Source: Bacillota bacterium (lineage in GTDB: Bacteria; Bacillota; Clostridia; Lachnospirales; Lachnospiraceae). From it: a stretch of DNA of 64,000 nt. The stretch covers positions 198,776-262,775 of the forward strand of contig CABJAN010000002.1 of the NCBI GenBank assembly GCA_902363515.1, in the 5' to 3' direction. Positions 18,253-25,953 of the stretch are shown here, one piece after another; positions within the stretch are counted from its first letter, which is position 1; every line of letters begins with the position of its first letter. A program made the translations under genes and the position numbers. Under the pieces are notes generated by a model. It was not told the origin of the DNA and did not search any database. It saw nothing but the letters and a program-made list of their open reading frames with translations.

Positions 18253-18834
18253 TTACTGTTCTGGCTGAGTTTCAGCCGGCGCTTCCGGTTGTTCTTCCTG
18301 GGTTTCGGCCGGCGCCTCTGCATTCTCCGCAGCAGTTTCTGCCTCAGTCTTCTCAGAAACTACCACCTCTGCTGTTTCACTGGTAATTCGGTTGGTAGAG
18401 TTCTGAATGGTACTGGTAGCTACCACATAGTAGTAAACAATACCTGCTTCTTTCGTTGGCGGAGTGAAGGTGTTCTCTGTAGCTCCTTCAATAATAGTTC
18501 CGCCTCCATTGGTATTGGTAAAGCTTTGATACCACTGATAGGTAATCTCTCCTTCATCAGAAGTCGTTGCTTCTACAGTAAGAGGTTCCGCAGCATCCCC
18601 TATCTCATAAGTAACAGAACCGCTTAAATTGGTAGTAAGCTCTGGTTTTGCTACTTCTACTTCAGGCTCCACTTCTTTTTCCTCTACTTCTTCCTCTGGT
18701 TCTTCTACTGTTTTCAAATGCAATTTTTCCAACGCTGTATTTAAAATTTCTTTTCCCTTGCAGCCGGTCATGGAAAAGGTCAGACATCCCACTGCAAGAA
18801 ACAGAATTCCTCTCTTTAGCCATTTGTTTCTCAT
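18253..18834 (-). CDS. Lipoprotein with a bacterial Ig-like domain
   Basis: 193 residues. The signal peptide ends in lipobox FSMTGC (Cys about 25), so the mature protein is anchored to the membrane outer face. An acidic linker rich in Glu, Pro and Val (about 40-65) is followed by an Ig-like fold (about 68-145) with the characteristic ITYQWYQ strand and the YYYVVATSTIQNS strand. The C-terminus is a low-complexity tail with repeats of the type EAPAETQ. Function is unknown; such proteins usually display adhesive or spacer domains. It is transcribed alone: promoter at 18883-18911, terminator at 18205-18247. Confidence 0.85.
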   Translation of the reverse strand: MRNKWLKRGILFLAVGCLTFSMTGCKGKEILNTALEKLHLKTVEEPEEEVEEKEVEPEVEVAKPELTTNLSGSVTYEIGDAAEPLTVEATTSDEGEITYQWYQSFTNTNGGGTIIEGATENTFTPPTKEAGIVYYYVVATSTIQNSTNRITSETAEVVVSEKTEAETAAENAEAPAETQEEQPEAPAETQPEQ

Positions 18835-18882
18835 TGTTATTCCTCCGTAGTATTCTTCTCAATCAAGATTTATGTCAAACCT

Positions 18883-18911
18883 ATCTTATCGTATTTCCGG
18901 CATTTTCGCAA
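18883..18911 (-). promoter_or_regulatory. Promoter of the Ig-like lipoprotein gene
   Basis: Minus strand: -35 TTGCGA (18906-18911), 17-bp spacer, -10 TAAGAT (18883-18888). The start codon is at 18834 with GGAGG upstream. Confidence 0.6.
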
Positions 18912-18971
18912 GAGTTTCCTTTAAAATATTACAAAATTATTAATTTTTCATAGAAATAAACTTTTAGAGAA

Positions 18972-19012
18972 AAAAAGAGAACCCAAACCAGTGGTTCAGA
19001 TTCTCTCTTTTG
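18972..19012 (-). terminator. Terminator after rpmF
   Basis: Minus strand hairpin with arms near AGAGAATCTGAACCA and TGGTTTGGGTTCTCT, then a T7 run, starting about 10 bp after the rpmF stop codon. Confidence 0.8.
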
Positions 19013-19022
19013 CTGAAGAAAT

Positions 19023-19208
19023 TTATGCTTCTTCCATTTTGATGATTTCTTTTTTGTTGTAGCTTCCGCAAGCTTTGCATACTCTGTGAGGCATCATTAA
19101 AGCACCACATTTGCTGCATTTTACTAAGTTTGGAGCGCTCATTTTCCAGTTTGCTCTTCTTTTATCTCTTCTTGCTTTGGAAGATTTATTTTTTGGACAG
19201 ATGGACAT
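19023..19208 (-). CDS. rpmF: 50S ribosomal protein L32 (zinc-binding form)
   Basis: 61 residues beginning MSICPKNKSSKARRDKRRAN, with the zinc ribbon CSKCG...CKAC typical of the cysteine-containing L32 paralogue. The start has AGGAGGTGT upstream. It lies 3 bp after the DUF177 gene, the conserved YceD-RpmF pairing. The family usually starts MAVPKRKTSK; the extra cysteine near the N-terminus is a minor variation. Confidence 0.96.
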   Translation of the reverse strand: MSICPKNKSSKARRDKRRANWKMSAPNLVKCSKCGALMMPHRVCKACGSYNKKEIIKMEEA

Positions 19209-19211
19209 AGG

Positions 19212-19739
19212 TTACACCTCCTTAAATTTGCTAAATATATCACTGATTACCGCCATTCTGGGGTCTGGCACTGACTGGTCACAGTCACAGGAGCCTTCAT
19301 TTAAATTCATCCCACATACAGGACAAATTCCCCGGCAGTTATCCTTACATAGAACCCTTAAAGGCCAATGGATTAAAATCTCATTATGCACTAACTGCTC
19401 TACGTCCAGGCTGCAACCTGTGACATAATTAATTTCATCTAAGTCTTTTATCCTGTCTTCCTTTGAAGCCTTCATATCCAACTCCTCTTCCAGATGAATG
19501 GTAAAGGTTGTGGGAACATCCTTCAGACATTTATCACAGGGAATTGCTACGGTAACAGCACCGTCGGCTTCTAATTTCAAAACCTTCTTTCCACTGTTGG
19601 TAATCCGAATGGAAACAGGCTTCTTCTCAACAATAGGAAAAGTTCCTAATTTTGATTGAAAGGAATCCATGGAAACAGGTGCTTCTACAACCTGTGTCTT
19701 TCCTTCCAGGGATAAAATTTCTGATAAATCAATTAGCAT
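19212..19739 (-). CDS. DUF177 (YceD-family) protein, predicted 23S rRNA accumulation protein
   Basis: 175 residues. The DUF177 core includes the segment with ITNSGKKVLKLEADG, CDKCLKD and the C-terminal cysteine cluster CKDNCRGICPVCG followed by CDCD, which suggests bound zinc. Family members are encoded next to rpmF across bacteria and affect 23S rRNA accumulation in E. coli and plants. It is co-transcribed with rpmF from a consensus promoter at 19766-19794. Confidence 0.92.
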   Translation of the reverse strand: MLIDLSEILSLEGKTQVVEAPVSMDSFQSKLGTFPIVEKKPVSIRITNSGKKVLKLEADGAVTVAIPCDKCLKDVPTTFTIHLEEELDMKASKEDRIKDLDEINYVTGCSLDVEQLVHNEILIHWPLRVLCKDNCRGICPVCGMNLNEGSCDCDQSVPDPRMAVISDIFSKFKEV

Positions 19740-19765
19740 AATAGTCTCCTAATCACACCTTGTAA

Positions 19766-19794
19766 ATTATACATAGTGTTCTACGGTTTGTCAA
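19766..19794 (-). promoter_or_regulatory. Promoter of DUF177-rpmF
   Basis: Minus strand: consensus -35 TTGACA (19789-19794), 17-bp spacer, -10 TATAAT (19766-19771). The DUF177 start is at 19739. Confidence 0.85.
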
Positions 19795-19809
19795 CCATTA
19801 TTTTTCATC

Positions 19810-21006
19810 TTATTTCTGAACCAGAGCTGCTGTTTCCTGGCAGATAGCTAATTCTTCGTTGGTAGGAACGATTGCTACGGTTACTTTGGAATCTGGTGTA
19901 GAGATTACTTTGTTCTCTCCTCTTGTCTGGTTTGCTTCTTCATCCAGAGTAACGCCCAGATAGCTCAGTCCTTTTACAACTGTTTCTCTTACAGGAATTG
20001 CATTTTCACCAATACCACCGGTAAAGGCAATAGCATCTACACCGTTCATAGCTGCTGCATAAGAACCAATGTATTTAATAATTCTGTAGCACAGGCAGTC
20101 AATGGCACGTTTTGCATCTTCATTGCCCTGTTCTCTTGCTTCATTTAAGTCACGGAAATCACTGGAAAGTCCTTTGGAAAGTCCCAGAAGGCCGGATTTT
20201 TTATTCAGGATATTTACCATTTCTGTAACATCAATGTTTTCTTTTTTGCAGATAAAATCTAAAACTGCAGGATCCAGGTCACCGGAACGTGTTCCCATAA
20301 CCAGGCCTTCCAGTGGTGTAAGACCCATAGAAGTATCTACACATTTGCCATTTACAACTGCACTGATAGAAGAACCATTACCTAAGTGCGCAACAATCAC
20401 TTTGGAATTCTCTGGATCTAAGCCTAAAAATTTAATCGTTTCTTTAGAAACAAATCTGTGAGAAGTTCCATGGAAACCGTATTTACGAACTTTATATTTG
20501 TCATAATATTCATATGGAATTGCATACATATATGCTTTTTCCGGCATGGTCTGATGGAAAGCAGTATCAAATACAGCTACGTTTGGTTTTCCTGGCATTA
20601 ATTCCATACATGCGCGGATACCCATTAAGTTTGCCGGGTTGTGAAGAGGTCCTAAGTCACAGCATTCCTCAATAACAGAAATAACTTCGTCATTAATAAT
20701 GCAGGAGTCAGAAATCTTAGCTCCTCCATGGAGTACACGATGTCCGATTGCTTCTACTTCATCTAAGCTCTTTAATACACCTGTTGTTGGATTTACCAGA
20801 GCATCCAGAACCAGTTTGATTGCTTCTGTATGAGTAGGCATAGCAGCCTCTGTTACTTCCTTTTCTCCGCCTGTTGGCTGATATACCAGTCTTCCGTCAA
20901 TACCAATACGCTCACACAGACCTTTTGCTGCTACAGCTTCTGTCTCAGAATTAATCAACTGGAATTTCAGGGATGAACTTCCACAGTTTACTACTAATAC
21001 GTTCAT
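19810..21006 (-). CDS. ackA: Acetate kinase
   Basis: 398 residues, standard length. Motifs: MNVLVVNCGSSSLKFQL at the N-terminus, HRVLHGG, the substrate loop VAVFDTAFHQTMP, YGFHGTSHRFV, HLGNGSS, and FTGGIGENA. It converts acetyl phosphate and ADP to acetate and ATP, the main substrate-level ATP step in fermenting Clostridia. The usual partner phosphotransacetylase gene is not next to it; a small XRE/DUF2975 cassette occupies the upstream side. A good promoter lies at 21086-21114 and the ribosome site is GGAGGAAA. Confidence 0.98.
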   Translation of the reverse strand: MNVLVVNCGSSSLKFQLINSETEAVAAKGLCERIGIDGRLVYQPTGGEKEVTEAAMPTHTEAIKLVLDALVNPTTGVLKSLDEVEAIGHRVLHGGAKISDSCIINDEVISVIEECCDLGPLHNPANLMGIRACMELMPGKPNVAVFDTAFHQTMPEKAYMYAIPYEYYDKYKVRKYGFHGTSHRFVSKETIKFLGLDPENSKVIVAHLGNGSSISAVVNGKCVDTSMGLTPLEGLVMGTRSGDLDPAVLDFICKKENIDVTEMVNILNKKSGLLGLSKGLSSDFRDLNEAREQGNEDAKRAIDCLCYRIIKYIGSYAAAMNGVDAIAFTGGIGENAIPVRETVVKGLSYLGVTLDEEANQTRGENKVISTPDSKVTVAIVPTNEELAICQETAALVQK

Positions 21007-21085
21007 GTTTTTTCCTCCGATATCATTAGATATTTTATACAGACTGCTCTGTAATTATGGGTCAGATAAACCCATGCTTGGTATT

Positions 21086-21114
21086 ATTATACAACCTTTT
21101 TTCAAGACAAACAA
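21086..21114 (-). promoter_or_regulatory. Promoter of ackA
   Basis: Minus strand: -35 TTGTTT (21109-21114), 17-bp spacer, -10 TATAAT (21086-21091). About 80 bases of leader precede the start codon at 21006. Confidence 0.7.
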
Positions 21115-21191
21115 GAGAAGGTTTCGGGTTTTTATGGAAAAGACTTCTAAATCTTGTATTCTTTTCAAAACATAAAGGATTCGTTTTCTCT

Positions 21192-21407
21192 TTAATCATT
21201 TTCCTCCCTCTGAAACTCCAGAATATCTCCCGGCTGACAGTCTAAAGCCTCGCAAATTGCATTTAGCGTAGAAAAACGGATTGCACTCACCTTACCTGTT
21301 TTTATTTTTGATAAATTAACATTTGCAATTCCTACTTTTTCAGATAGTTCGTTCAGACTTATTTTTCTGTCTGCCATCATTCTGTCAAGTCTTAGAATAA
21401 TTGCCAT
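21192..21407 (-). CDS. XRE/YozG-type helix-turn-helix regulator
   Basis: 71 residues, a single Cro/C1-type HTH: SLNELSEKVGIANVNLSKIKTGK (about residues 17-39) and CEALDCQPGDILEF near the end, as in the YozG/YdaS-like small regulators. These proteins are routinely encoded beside DUF2975 membrane proteins. Two DUF2975 genes lie directly upstream, with a 12-bp gap to the nearer one. It probably controls this small operon; the signal is unknown. Confidence 0.9.
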   Translation of the reverse strand: MAIILRLDRMMADRKISLNELSEKVGIANVNLSKIKTGKVSAIRFSTLNAICEALDCQPGDILEFQREEND

Positions 21408-21419
21408 TTTCTCACACTC

Positions 21420-21911
21420 CTATAATGTCTCATCTACTTCTGCCTGCAAGCTGATTCCATATTCAAAAATGAGAAGCAATAAATACAAAAGGGCAATAAA
21501 TATCAAATTATACAGTAACGAAGAAATATCCCACACTTTCCAAACTGGCAGCAAAGCTACGATTAGAGACCACTTAATCACTTTTCTCAATTGTTGGGTA
21601 ATATCTTTTTGAAATGGTGTTGCGTTCTTTTCAATGAGCTTCAATAAATTCTTAATATCAACGGATAAAATTAATGTTGCCAAAAGAAGTAATGTAAAGC
21701 TGCCTAAAATAAGTTTTACATCTATTGGTGTTATGCTCTGTTGAAGAATTTTCGCAAACACATCAACCAAATATGGACCCGCTTCACCTCTTAATATCAA
21801 AATTGTTATTGGAAATCCTAAAAACACCAGTCCGATTACATCCACAAGAATAAACACCATAAAAATATTTTTTAATATTTTAGCCAGTTTCGTAATTTTT
21901 TCGTACTTCAT
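21420..21911 (-). CDS. DUF2975 family membrane protein (second copy)
   Basis: 163 residues from the ATG at 21911, which has AGGGAG upstream; a longer in-frame ATG six codons earlier lies on the ribosome site. Four transmembrane segments are visible at about 15-40, 60-85, 105-130 and 133-155. The last segment ends in EYGISLQAEVDETL, nearly the same terminal motif as the neighbouring copy (DYGCELQQEIDETL). Function is unknown. It is followed by the XRE regulator. Confidence 0.85.
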   Translation of the reverse strand: MKYEKITKLAKILKNIFMVFILVDVIGLVFLGFPITILILRGEAGPYLVDVFAKILQQSITPIDVKLILGSFTLLLLATLILSVDIKNLLKLIEKNATPFQKDITQQLRKVIKWSLIVALLPVWKVWDISSLLYNLIFIALLYLLLLIFEYGISLQAEVDETL

Positions 21912-22023
21912 AATCATCTCTCCCTTCATTTTACATCTTAATTGCAGGTTTCACTTTTTATTTATTACAATTCAGGATTATAAATCAAAGGTAAATCAAA
22001 ATTATTGCCACATCTAGTCTCTC

Positions 22024-22530
22024 TTATAGTGTTTCATCTATTTCTTGTTGTAACTCACAACCATAGTCAAAGATGAGAGAAATACAATACAAAATAAGGG
22101 CAAATACGGCACATATAAAGAATGATGAAAATGTTATCTTAAATACAGAGAGTACGGAAAATACAGCGAACAATAGAACAAACAACGCTATTTTTCGTAT
22201 CTGAGCAGCGGTTGTATCTGTAAAAGGAGAATTTCCTTTTCCGATACACCCAAATATTCTTTTGGCATAATAGAAAGCTAAAAAGATACAGATAAACTCT
22301 CCAAGACAGCAGATGAAAAAGAATACGCATTGTCCAAAGCTAAGAGTTTGACCTGCTTTAATAGCAGTTTCCCACGTTTCTTGGAATATCTCCGGCGAAA
22401 AAAGTTGAGCGCAGACAAAAACCATAATTCCTGCAAGCAACAGTATACTCATTATACCGAAAATAATACAGCCAACATTAAGAAGTATGGATATAAAATA
22501 AGCAGATTTTTTTAATTTTTTTTCTTTCAT
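22024..22530 (-). CDS. DUF2975 family membrane protein (first copy)
   Basis: 168 residues with four predicted membrane helices (about 10-40, 60-88, 105-125, 128-150), basic N-terminus MKEKKLKKSAYF and C-terminal DYGCELQQEIDETL. It is a diverged paralogue of the next gene. It has a near-consensus promoter at 22562-22589 and AAAGGAG before the start. The pair may form a hetero-oligomer under control of the small XRE protein; that is inference from neighbourhood. Confidence 0.87.
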   Translation of the reverse strand: MKEKKLKKSAYFISILLNVGCIIFGIMSILLLAGIMVFVCAQLFSPEIFQETWETAIKAGQTLSFGQCVFFFICCLGEFICIFLAFYYAKRIFGCIGKGNSPFTDTTAAQIRKIALFVLLFAVFSVLSVFKITFSSFFICAVFALILYCISLIFDYGCELQQEIDETL

Positions 22531-22561
22531 GACTAAAAGCTCCTTTCATTTCTTAATACAT

Positions 22562-22589
22562 AGTATAGCATTCTTTTTATCTTTGTCAA
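22562..22589 (-). promoter_or_regulatory. Promoter of the DUF2975-XRE operon
   Basis: Minus strand: -35 TTGACA (22584-22589), 16-bp spacer, -10 TATACT (22562-22567). The start codon is at 22530. Confidence 0.75.
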
Positions 22590-22659
22590 TTATTTTTTAA
22601 TGATAAACATTAAATATTTTATTATTATTGTTATCAGTAGGTAAATAGCATTTTCTAAC

Positions 22660-22689
22660 TTTACATTTCTTCCCCAATCCGGTTATAAT
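22660..22689 (+). promoter_or_regulatory. Promoter of tmcAL
   Basis: -35 TTTACA (22660-22665), 18-bp spacer, -10 TATAAT (22684-22689). tmcAL starts at 22752 after an AAAGGAA ribosome site. Confidence 0.7.
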
Positions 22690-22751
22690 ATCTCACAGAA
22701 AACGAACCATTTGTTTCTCCCCTGAACCATGTAAAAGAAAGGAATCTCATC

Positions 22752-24011
22752 ATGAAAAAAGCGGTAGGAATCATAGCAGAATATAACCCATTCCACAATG
22801 GACATGCTTATCAAATAGAACAGTCAAAGAAATTAACTAAAGCAGATGTTGCGGTAGTTCTTATGAGCGGAGATTTCGTGCAACGTGGTACTCCTGCCCT
22901 TTTTTCCAAACATGAGCGGGCAAACATGGCGCTCCTTGGCGGCGCTGATATTGTTCTGGAACTTCCAGGCTCTTATGCCTGCAGCAGCGCCGAATATTTT
23001 GCCAAAGGCGGTGTAGGGATTTTTCATGCCTTAAATTGCATAGAATTTCTCTCCTTTGGGAGCGAATCCGGCAGCCTGGAATCTTGTAGATGCATAGCAG
23101 AAATTCTAAAGGAAGAACCGGAAACTTATCAGCAGGAACTGAAAAAAAAACTAAAGCAAGGGCTTTCTTTTCCTTCTGCCAGAAAAGCTGCCCTCAAAAC
23201 ATATTGTCAGAGACACTCCCTTGCCCTGGATGAAAATTTTCTGGACCAGCCTAATAATATTCTGGGAATTGAATATTGCAAAGCACTCCTGGCCCTGAAC
23301 AGTTCTATAAAACCTGTGACCATAGAGCGCAAGGGAAGTTCTTACCACAGTACCGATTTATCTTCCCTTTACCCCAGTGCTTCTGCTATCAGAACTGCCC
23401 TAAAGGAGACAACTTCCGCTGAAAAAATTTCTGGTTCTGAAACTGTGTTTTCCTCCTTATCCGCAGCGCAGCCTCAACCTGTCTGGAATTATATGCAAAA
23501 GCTTCTTGCCAGAGATACACTCATAGAGGAAAATGACTTTTCTCTCCTATTGAAATACCAGCTTATGCAGCATACACCGGAAACACTCTGCCAATATGCA
23601 GACCTTTCCCCTGATTTATCCAGACGGATTTATAGGCAGTTGAACAAATTTGCATCCTTTTCCCAATTTGTCTCTCTCTTAAAGACAAAGGAATTGACCT
23701 ATACCAGAATCAGCCGAGGGCTGCTTCATGCACTCCTTGGCATCACCCCTGCCATGGAAAATCTGACACCTTCTTATGTAAGGCTTTTGGGATTTCGCAG
23801 AGAAAATTCTGATTTTCTCAGGATCATGCAGAAAAACAGTCAGATTCCTATCATTACAAAAGGAGCAGACTATAAGAAAGCGCTGGATTCTTCTGCCTGT
23901 GGTGTTTTTGAAAAGGATTTATTTCTGTCCGATTTATACGAATCTGTAAAAAGCACAAAAAAACAGACCGCCTTTGTCAATGATTTACAAAAGCCGCCTG
24001 TTATTTTATAA
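22752..24011 (+). CDS. tmcAL: tRNA(Met) cytidine acetate ligase TmcAL
   Basis: 419 residues. The nucleotidyltransferase motif HNGH occurs in IIAEYNPFHNGHAYQIEQ, and the second motif KRAN-like segment is KHERANMALLGGADIVLELP. TmcAL uses acetate and ATP to form N4-acetylcytidine at the wobble base of elongator tRNA-Met in Firmicutes. It is usually encoded close to acetate kinase, as here, which fits its acetate dependence. It is divergent from the DUF2975 genes and converges on the FtsW-like gene with only 10 bp between stops. Confidence 0.94.
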   Translation: MKKAVGIIAEYNPFHNGHAYQIEQSKKLTKADVAVVLMSGDFVQRGTPALFSKHERANMALLGGADIVLELPGSYACSSAEYFAKGGVGIFHALNCIEFLSFGSESGSLESCRCIAEILKEEPETYQQELKKKLKQGLSFPSARKAALKTYCQRHSLALDENFLDQPNNILGIEYCKALLALNSSIKPVTIERKGSSYHSTDLSSLYPSASAIRTALKETTSAEKISGSETVFSSLSAAQPQPVWNYMQKLLARDTLIEENDFSLLLKYQLMQHTPETLCQYADLSPDLSRRIYRQLNKFASFSQFVSLLKTKELTYTRISRGLLHALLGITPAMENLTPSYVRLLGFRRENSDFLRIMQKNSQIPIITKGADYKKALDSSACGVFEKDLFLSDLYESVKSTKKQTAFVNDLQKPPVIL

Positions 24012-24021
24012 AGAGTAATCC

Positions 24022-25380
24022 TTATGCAGAAATCTGGCCTGCTGCTGTTTGCTTTCTTTTTTTCTCAGCAGGCAAAAGATTTTTATACCGATAGACGCTG
24101 AGCATCAAGCCCAAAAGCATGTAAAACACCACCAAATTAGAGCCTCCTGAGGAGAAAAATGGGAGAAAGCTGCTTACAATAGGTGGAATAAAACCAAAAC
24201 AAACCAAGAGATTGATACAGGTTTCGCCAAGAATTACCAGTACACAGGCAAATCCTACCATTCTCCCCAACTGATTTTTTTGCTTTCTTGTAATGGCAAA
24301 CCCTTTTACTGCTACTGCAAGAACCAGAGCCACCAACAAGACTGCTGCCAGAATTCCGTATTTTGCACTGATGAAAGGAAAAATATAATCACCATTATAA
24401 GATTCTACATTTTCCATAAGTGTTCCAGAAAAGTTTCCCGGTCCTAACAGTCGGGATTCTCCCATATAGTTTCTCAGAAAATAATACATGGAATTTTGAG
24501 GAAGTTCTTTCTGCCCCAGATAAACAGCCAAACGCTCCATCTGATAAGGCGCAAACCATTGGAGTTTCATTCCCAATCCCAGCACCAGCGCGGGCAAGAA
24601 CAAAATGCCGCTCCAAATCCCTGTCAGCGCGGGAAACTTTCTCACCTGAAACCACCCTTTTCCTACTGCTGTTGACAGTAAAATCCCCTGCAAAATCAAC
24701 AGCATTCCGGCGAAAAGCGGCTGTAGCATATAAATTCCTAAAACCACAGGAAGAAGCATCCATAATACCGCTTTTAGAAGCGCTTTGTATCCCCTTCCAT
24801 AATAGGAATATAAAATCCCTCCATAAACAGGAACAGCTAAAAACAATACAGCAGTCAGGGACACAGAAGGTAAAATCCCTATTTGAAGCCACGCAGAACT
24901 TCCGTTGACCGGCATTGCCCCTCCAAAGAAAATAGCAGAAAACATCAAGGCACCGCCCACAGCAGCAATCTTTTTTCCGTGTTTTCCAAGAAAACTATAG
25001 TCCAGACGATACACTGCCAGCATGAGACATAATCCCAGTACCACATGAAAAATATGTCTGAAAATATAAGAATTCCCTAATTCCGGATTTTCCCTGCCAA
25101 TGAGCACCTGAATGAGAATACTAAAAAAACTGAGAACAGCCAAAATTCCAATCATCCCCCAGGATATCTGCGGTTTATGAATAGCATCCAGAGCGATTCC
25201 GGTCTCTATGGGATTCCCCATATCTTTCACCGCCTCCTCCATTGCCAGAGTTTCCTCCATGCCCTTATCCAGATTTTCTTCATATTGTTCCAAAATATGC
25301 CCGCGTATTTCCTGTTCTACCAGCTTTTTTGCAGGTTTGCAACGGATTTGTTCCAATAAAGCCTTCATGTATTCTTCCAT
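24022..25380 (-). CDS. FtsW/RodA/SpoVE-family protein with N-terminal permease-prefix domain
   Basis: 452 residues. The first 70 residues form a soluble permease-prefix domain (MEEYMKALLEQIRCKPAKK and EEAVKDMGNPIETG), a module normally fused to ABC permeases or DUF1700 proteins under PadR control. About ten membrane segments of the FtsW/RodA/SpoVE type follow, with the C-terminal signature FFSSGGSNLVVFYMLLGLMLSV. SEDS proteins polymerise glycan strands with a partner penicillin-binding protein; none is adjacent. The start lies 3 bp after the PadR gene. Whether it is an active polymerase is untested; the periplasmic loop contains no residue I can assign with certainty as catalytic. Confidence 0.86.
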   Translation of the reverse strand: MEEYMKALLEQIRCKPAKKLVEQEIRGHILEQYEENLDKGMEETLAMEEAVKDMGNPIETGIALDAIHKPQISWGMIGILAVLSFFSILIQVLIGRENPELGNSYIFRHIFHVVLGLCLMLAVYRLDYSFLGKHGKKIAAVGGALMFSAIFFGGAMPVNGSSAWLQIGILPSVSLTAVLFLAVPVYGGILYSYYGRGYKALLKAVLWMLLPVVLGIYMLQPLFAGMLLILQGILLSTAVGKGWFQVRKFPALTGIWSGILFLPALVLGLGMKLQWFAPYQMERLAVYLGQKELPQNSMYYFLRNYMGESRLLGPGNFSGTLMENVESYNGDYIFPFISAKYGILAAVLLVALVLAVAVKGFAITRKQKNQLGRMVGFACVLVILGETCINLLVCFGFIPPIVSSFLPFFSSGGSNLVVFYMLLGLMLSVYRYKNLLPAEKKRKQTAAGQISA

Positions 25381-25383
25381 CTG

Positions 25384-25713
25384 TCATCCCTCCCATCCTA
25401 AAACTCCTGTCACTGCCTGGGAATATTCCTTCCACTCTGTTTCCTTTTCCTGCAAAAGCTTCCTGCCTGCTTTTGTGATGGAATAATATTTACGAACCTT
25501 TCCCAAAGCCTCCTGCTCATAAGATTCCAGAAGATTCTTCTCCTCCAGACTATGTAGCAGAGGATATAAAGTTCCTGCCTTTAATTCAAACACATTTTCT
25601 GAGCGTTCCCGCAACACAGAAATCATTTCATATCCATACATATCCTGCTCTGATAATAATTTCAACAGCAACATGGTCATGCTGCCGGAAACCAGATTCT
25701 TGCTTACTGCCAT
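25384..25713 (-). CDS. PadR-family transcriptional regulator
   Basis: 109 residues with the PadR winged helix: MTMLLLKLLSEQDMYGYEMISVL, then LKAGTLYPLLHSLEEKNLLES and the C-terminal RKYYSITKAGRKLLQEKE. PadR proteins of this short class regulate the adjacent prefix-domain membrane gene and themselves. The gene is coupled to the FtsW-prefix gene (3-bp gap). An AT-rich palindromic region directly upstream (25742-25797) is a plausible operator. The ribosome site is AGGAGG. Confidence 0.93.
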   Translation of the reverse strand: MAVSKNLVSGSMTMLLLKLLSEQDMYGYEMISVLRERSENVFELKAGTLYPLLHSLEEKNLLESYEQEALGKVRKYYSITKAGRKLLQEKETEWKEYSQAVTGVLGWEG

Positions 25714-25741
25714 GCTTTGTCCTCCTTTTCCATTTTAATCT

Positions 25742-25797
25742 TATATAGGATTTCTATATATTTGTTATCTATATAATATATTGTTTACCTATATATG
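25742..25797 (-). promoter_or_regulatory. Candidate PadR operator region
   Basis: A perfect inverted repeat TATATAG-GATTT-CTATATA (25742-25760) is followed by two related ATATAG...ATAT elements spaced by about two helical turns (about 25753-25797). The region lies between the start of the PadR gene and the next operon. Multiple ATATAG/CTATAT half sites suggest cooperative binding and autorepression. Confidence 0.5.
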
Positions 25798-25874
25798 TCA
25801 ATGATTTTTTTATTGCAATCAAATCATAAAGATACTTTTTTCCATCTGCATCATGACGTACCAACATTCATTGT

Positions 25875-25930
25875 CAAAAAAACCTCCAAATCCCAGAAAA
25901 CATTTTTCATGTTTCCCAGAATCCAGAGGG
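25875..25930 (-). terminator. Terminator at the end of the polA-UPF0210 operon
   Basis: On the minus strand a stem of about 21 bp with several G-U pairs (arms beginning CCTCTGGATT and ending TTTGGAGG) around a GAAAA loop, followed by T7. It begins about 24 bp after the UPF0210 stop codon. Confidence 0.75.
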
Positions 25931-25953
25931 TTTTCTTTCGTATGTGCTTACTC

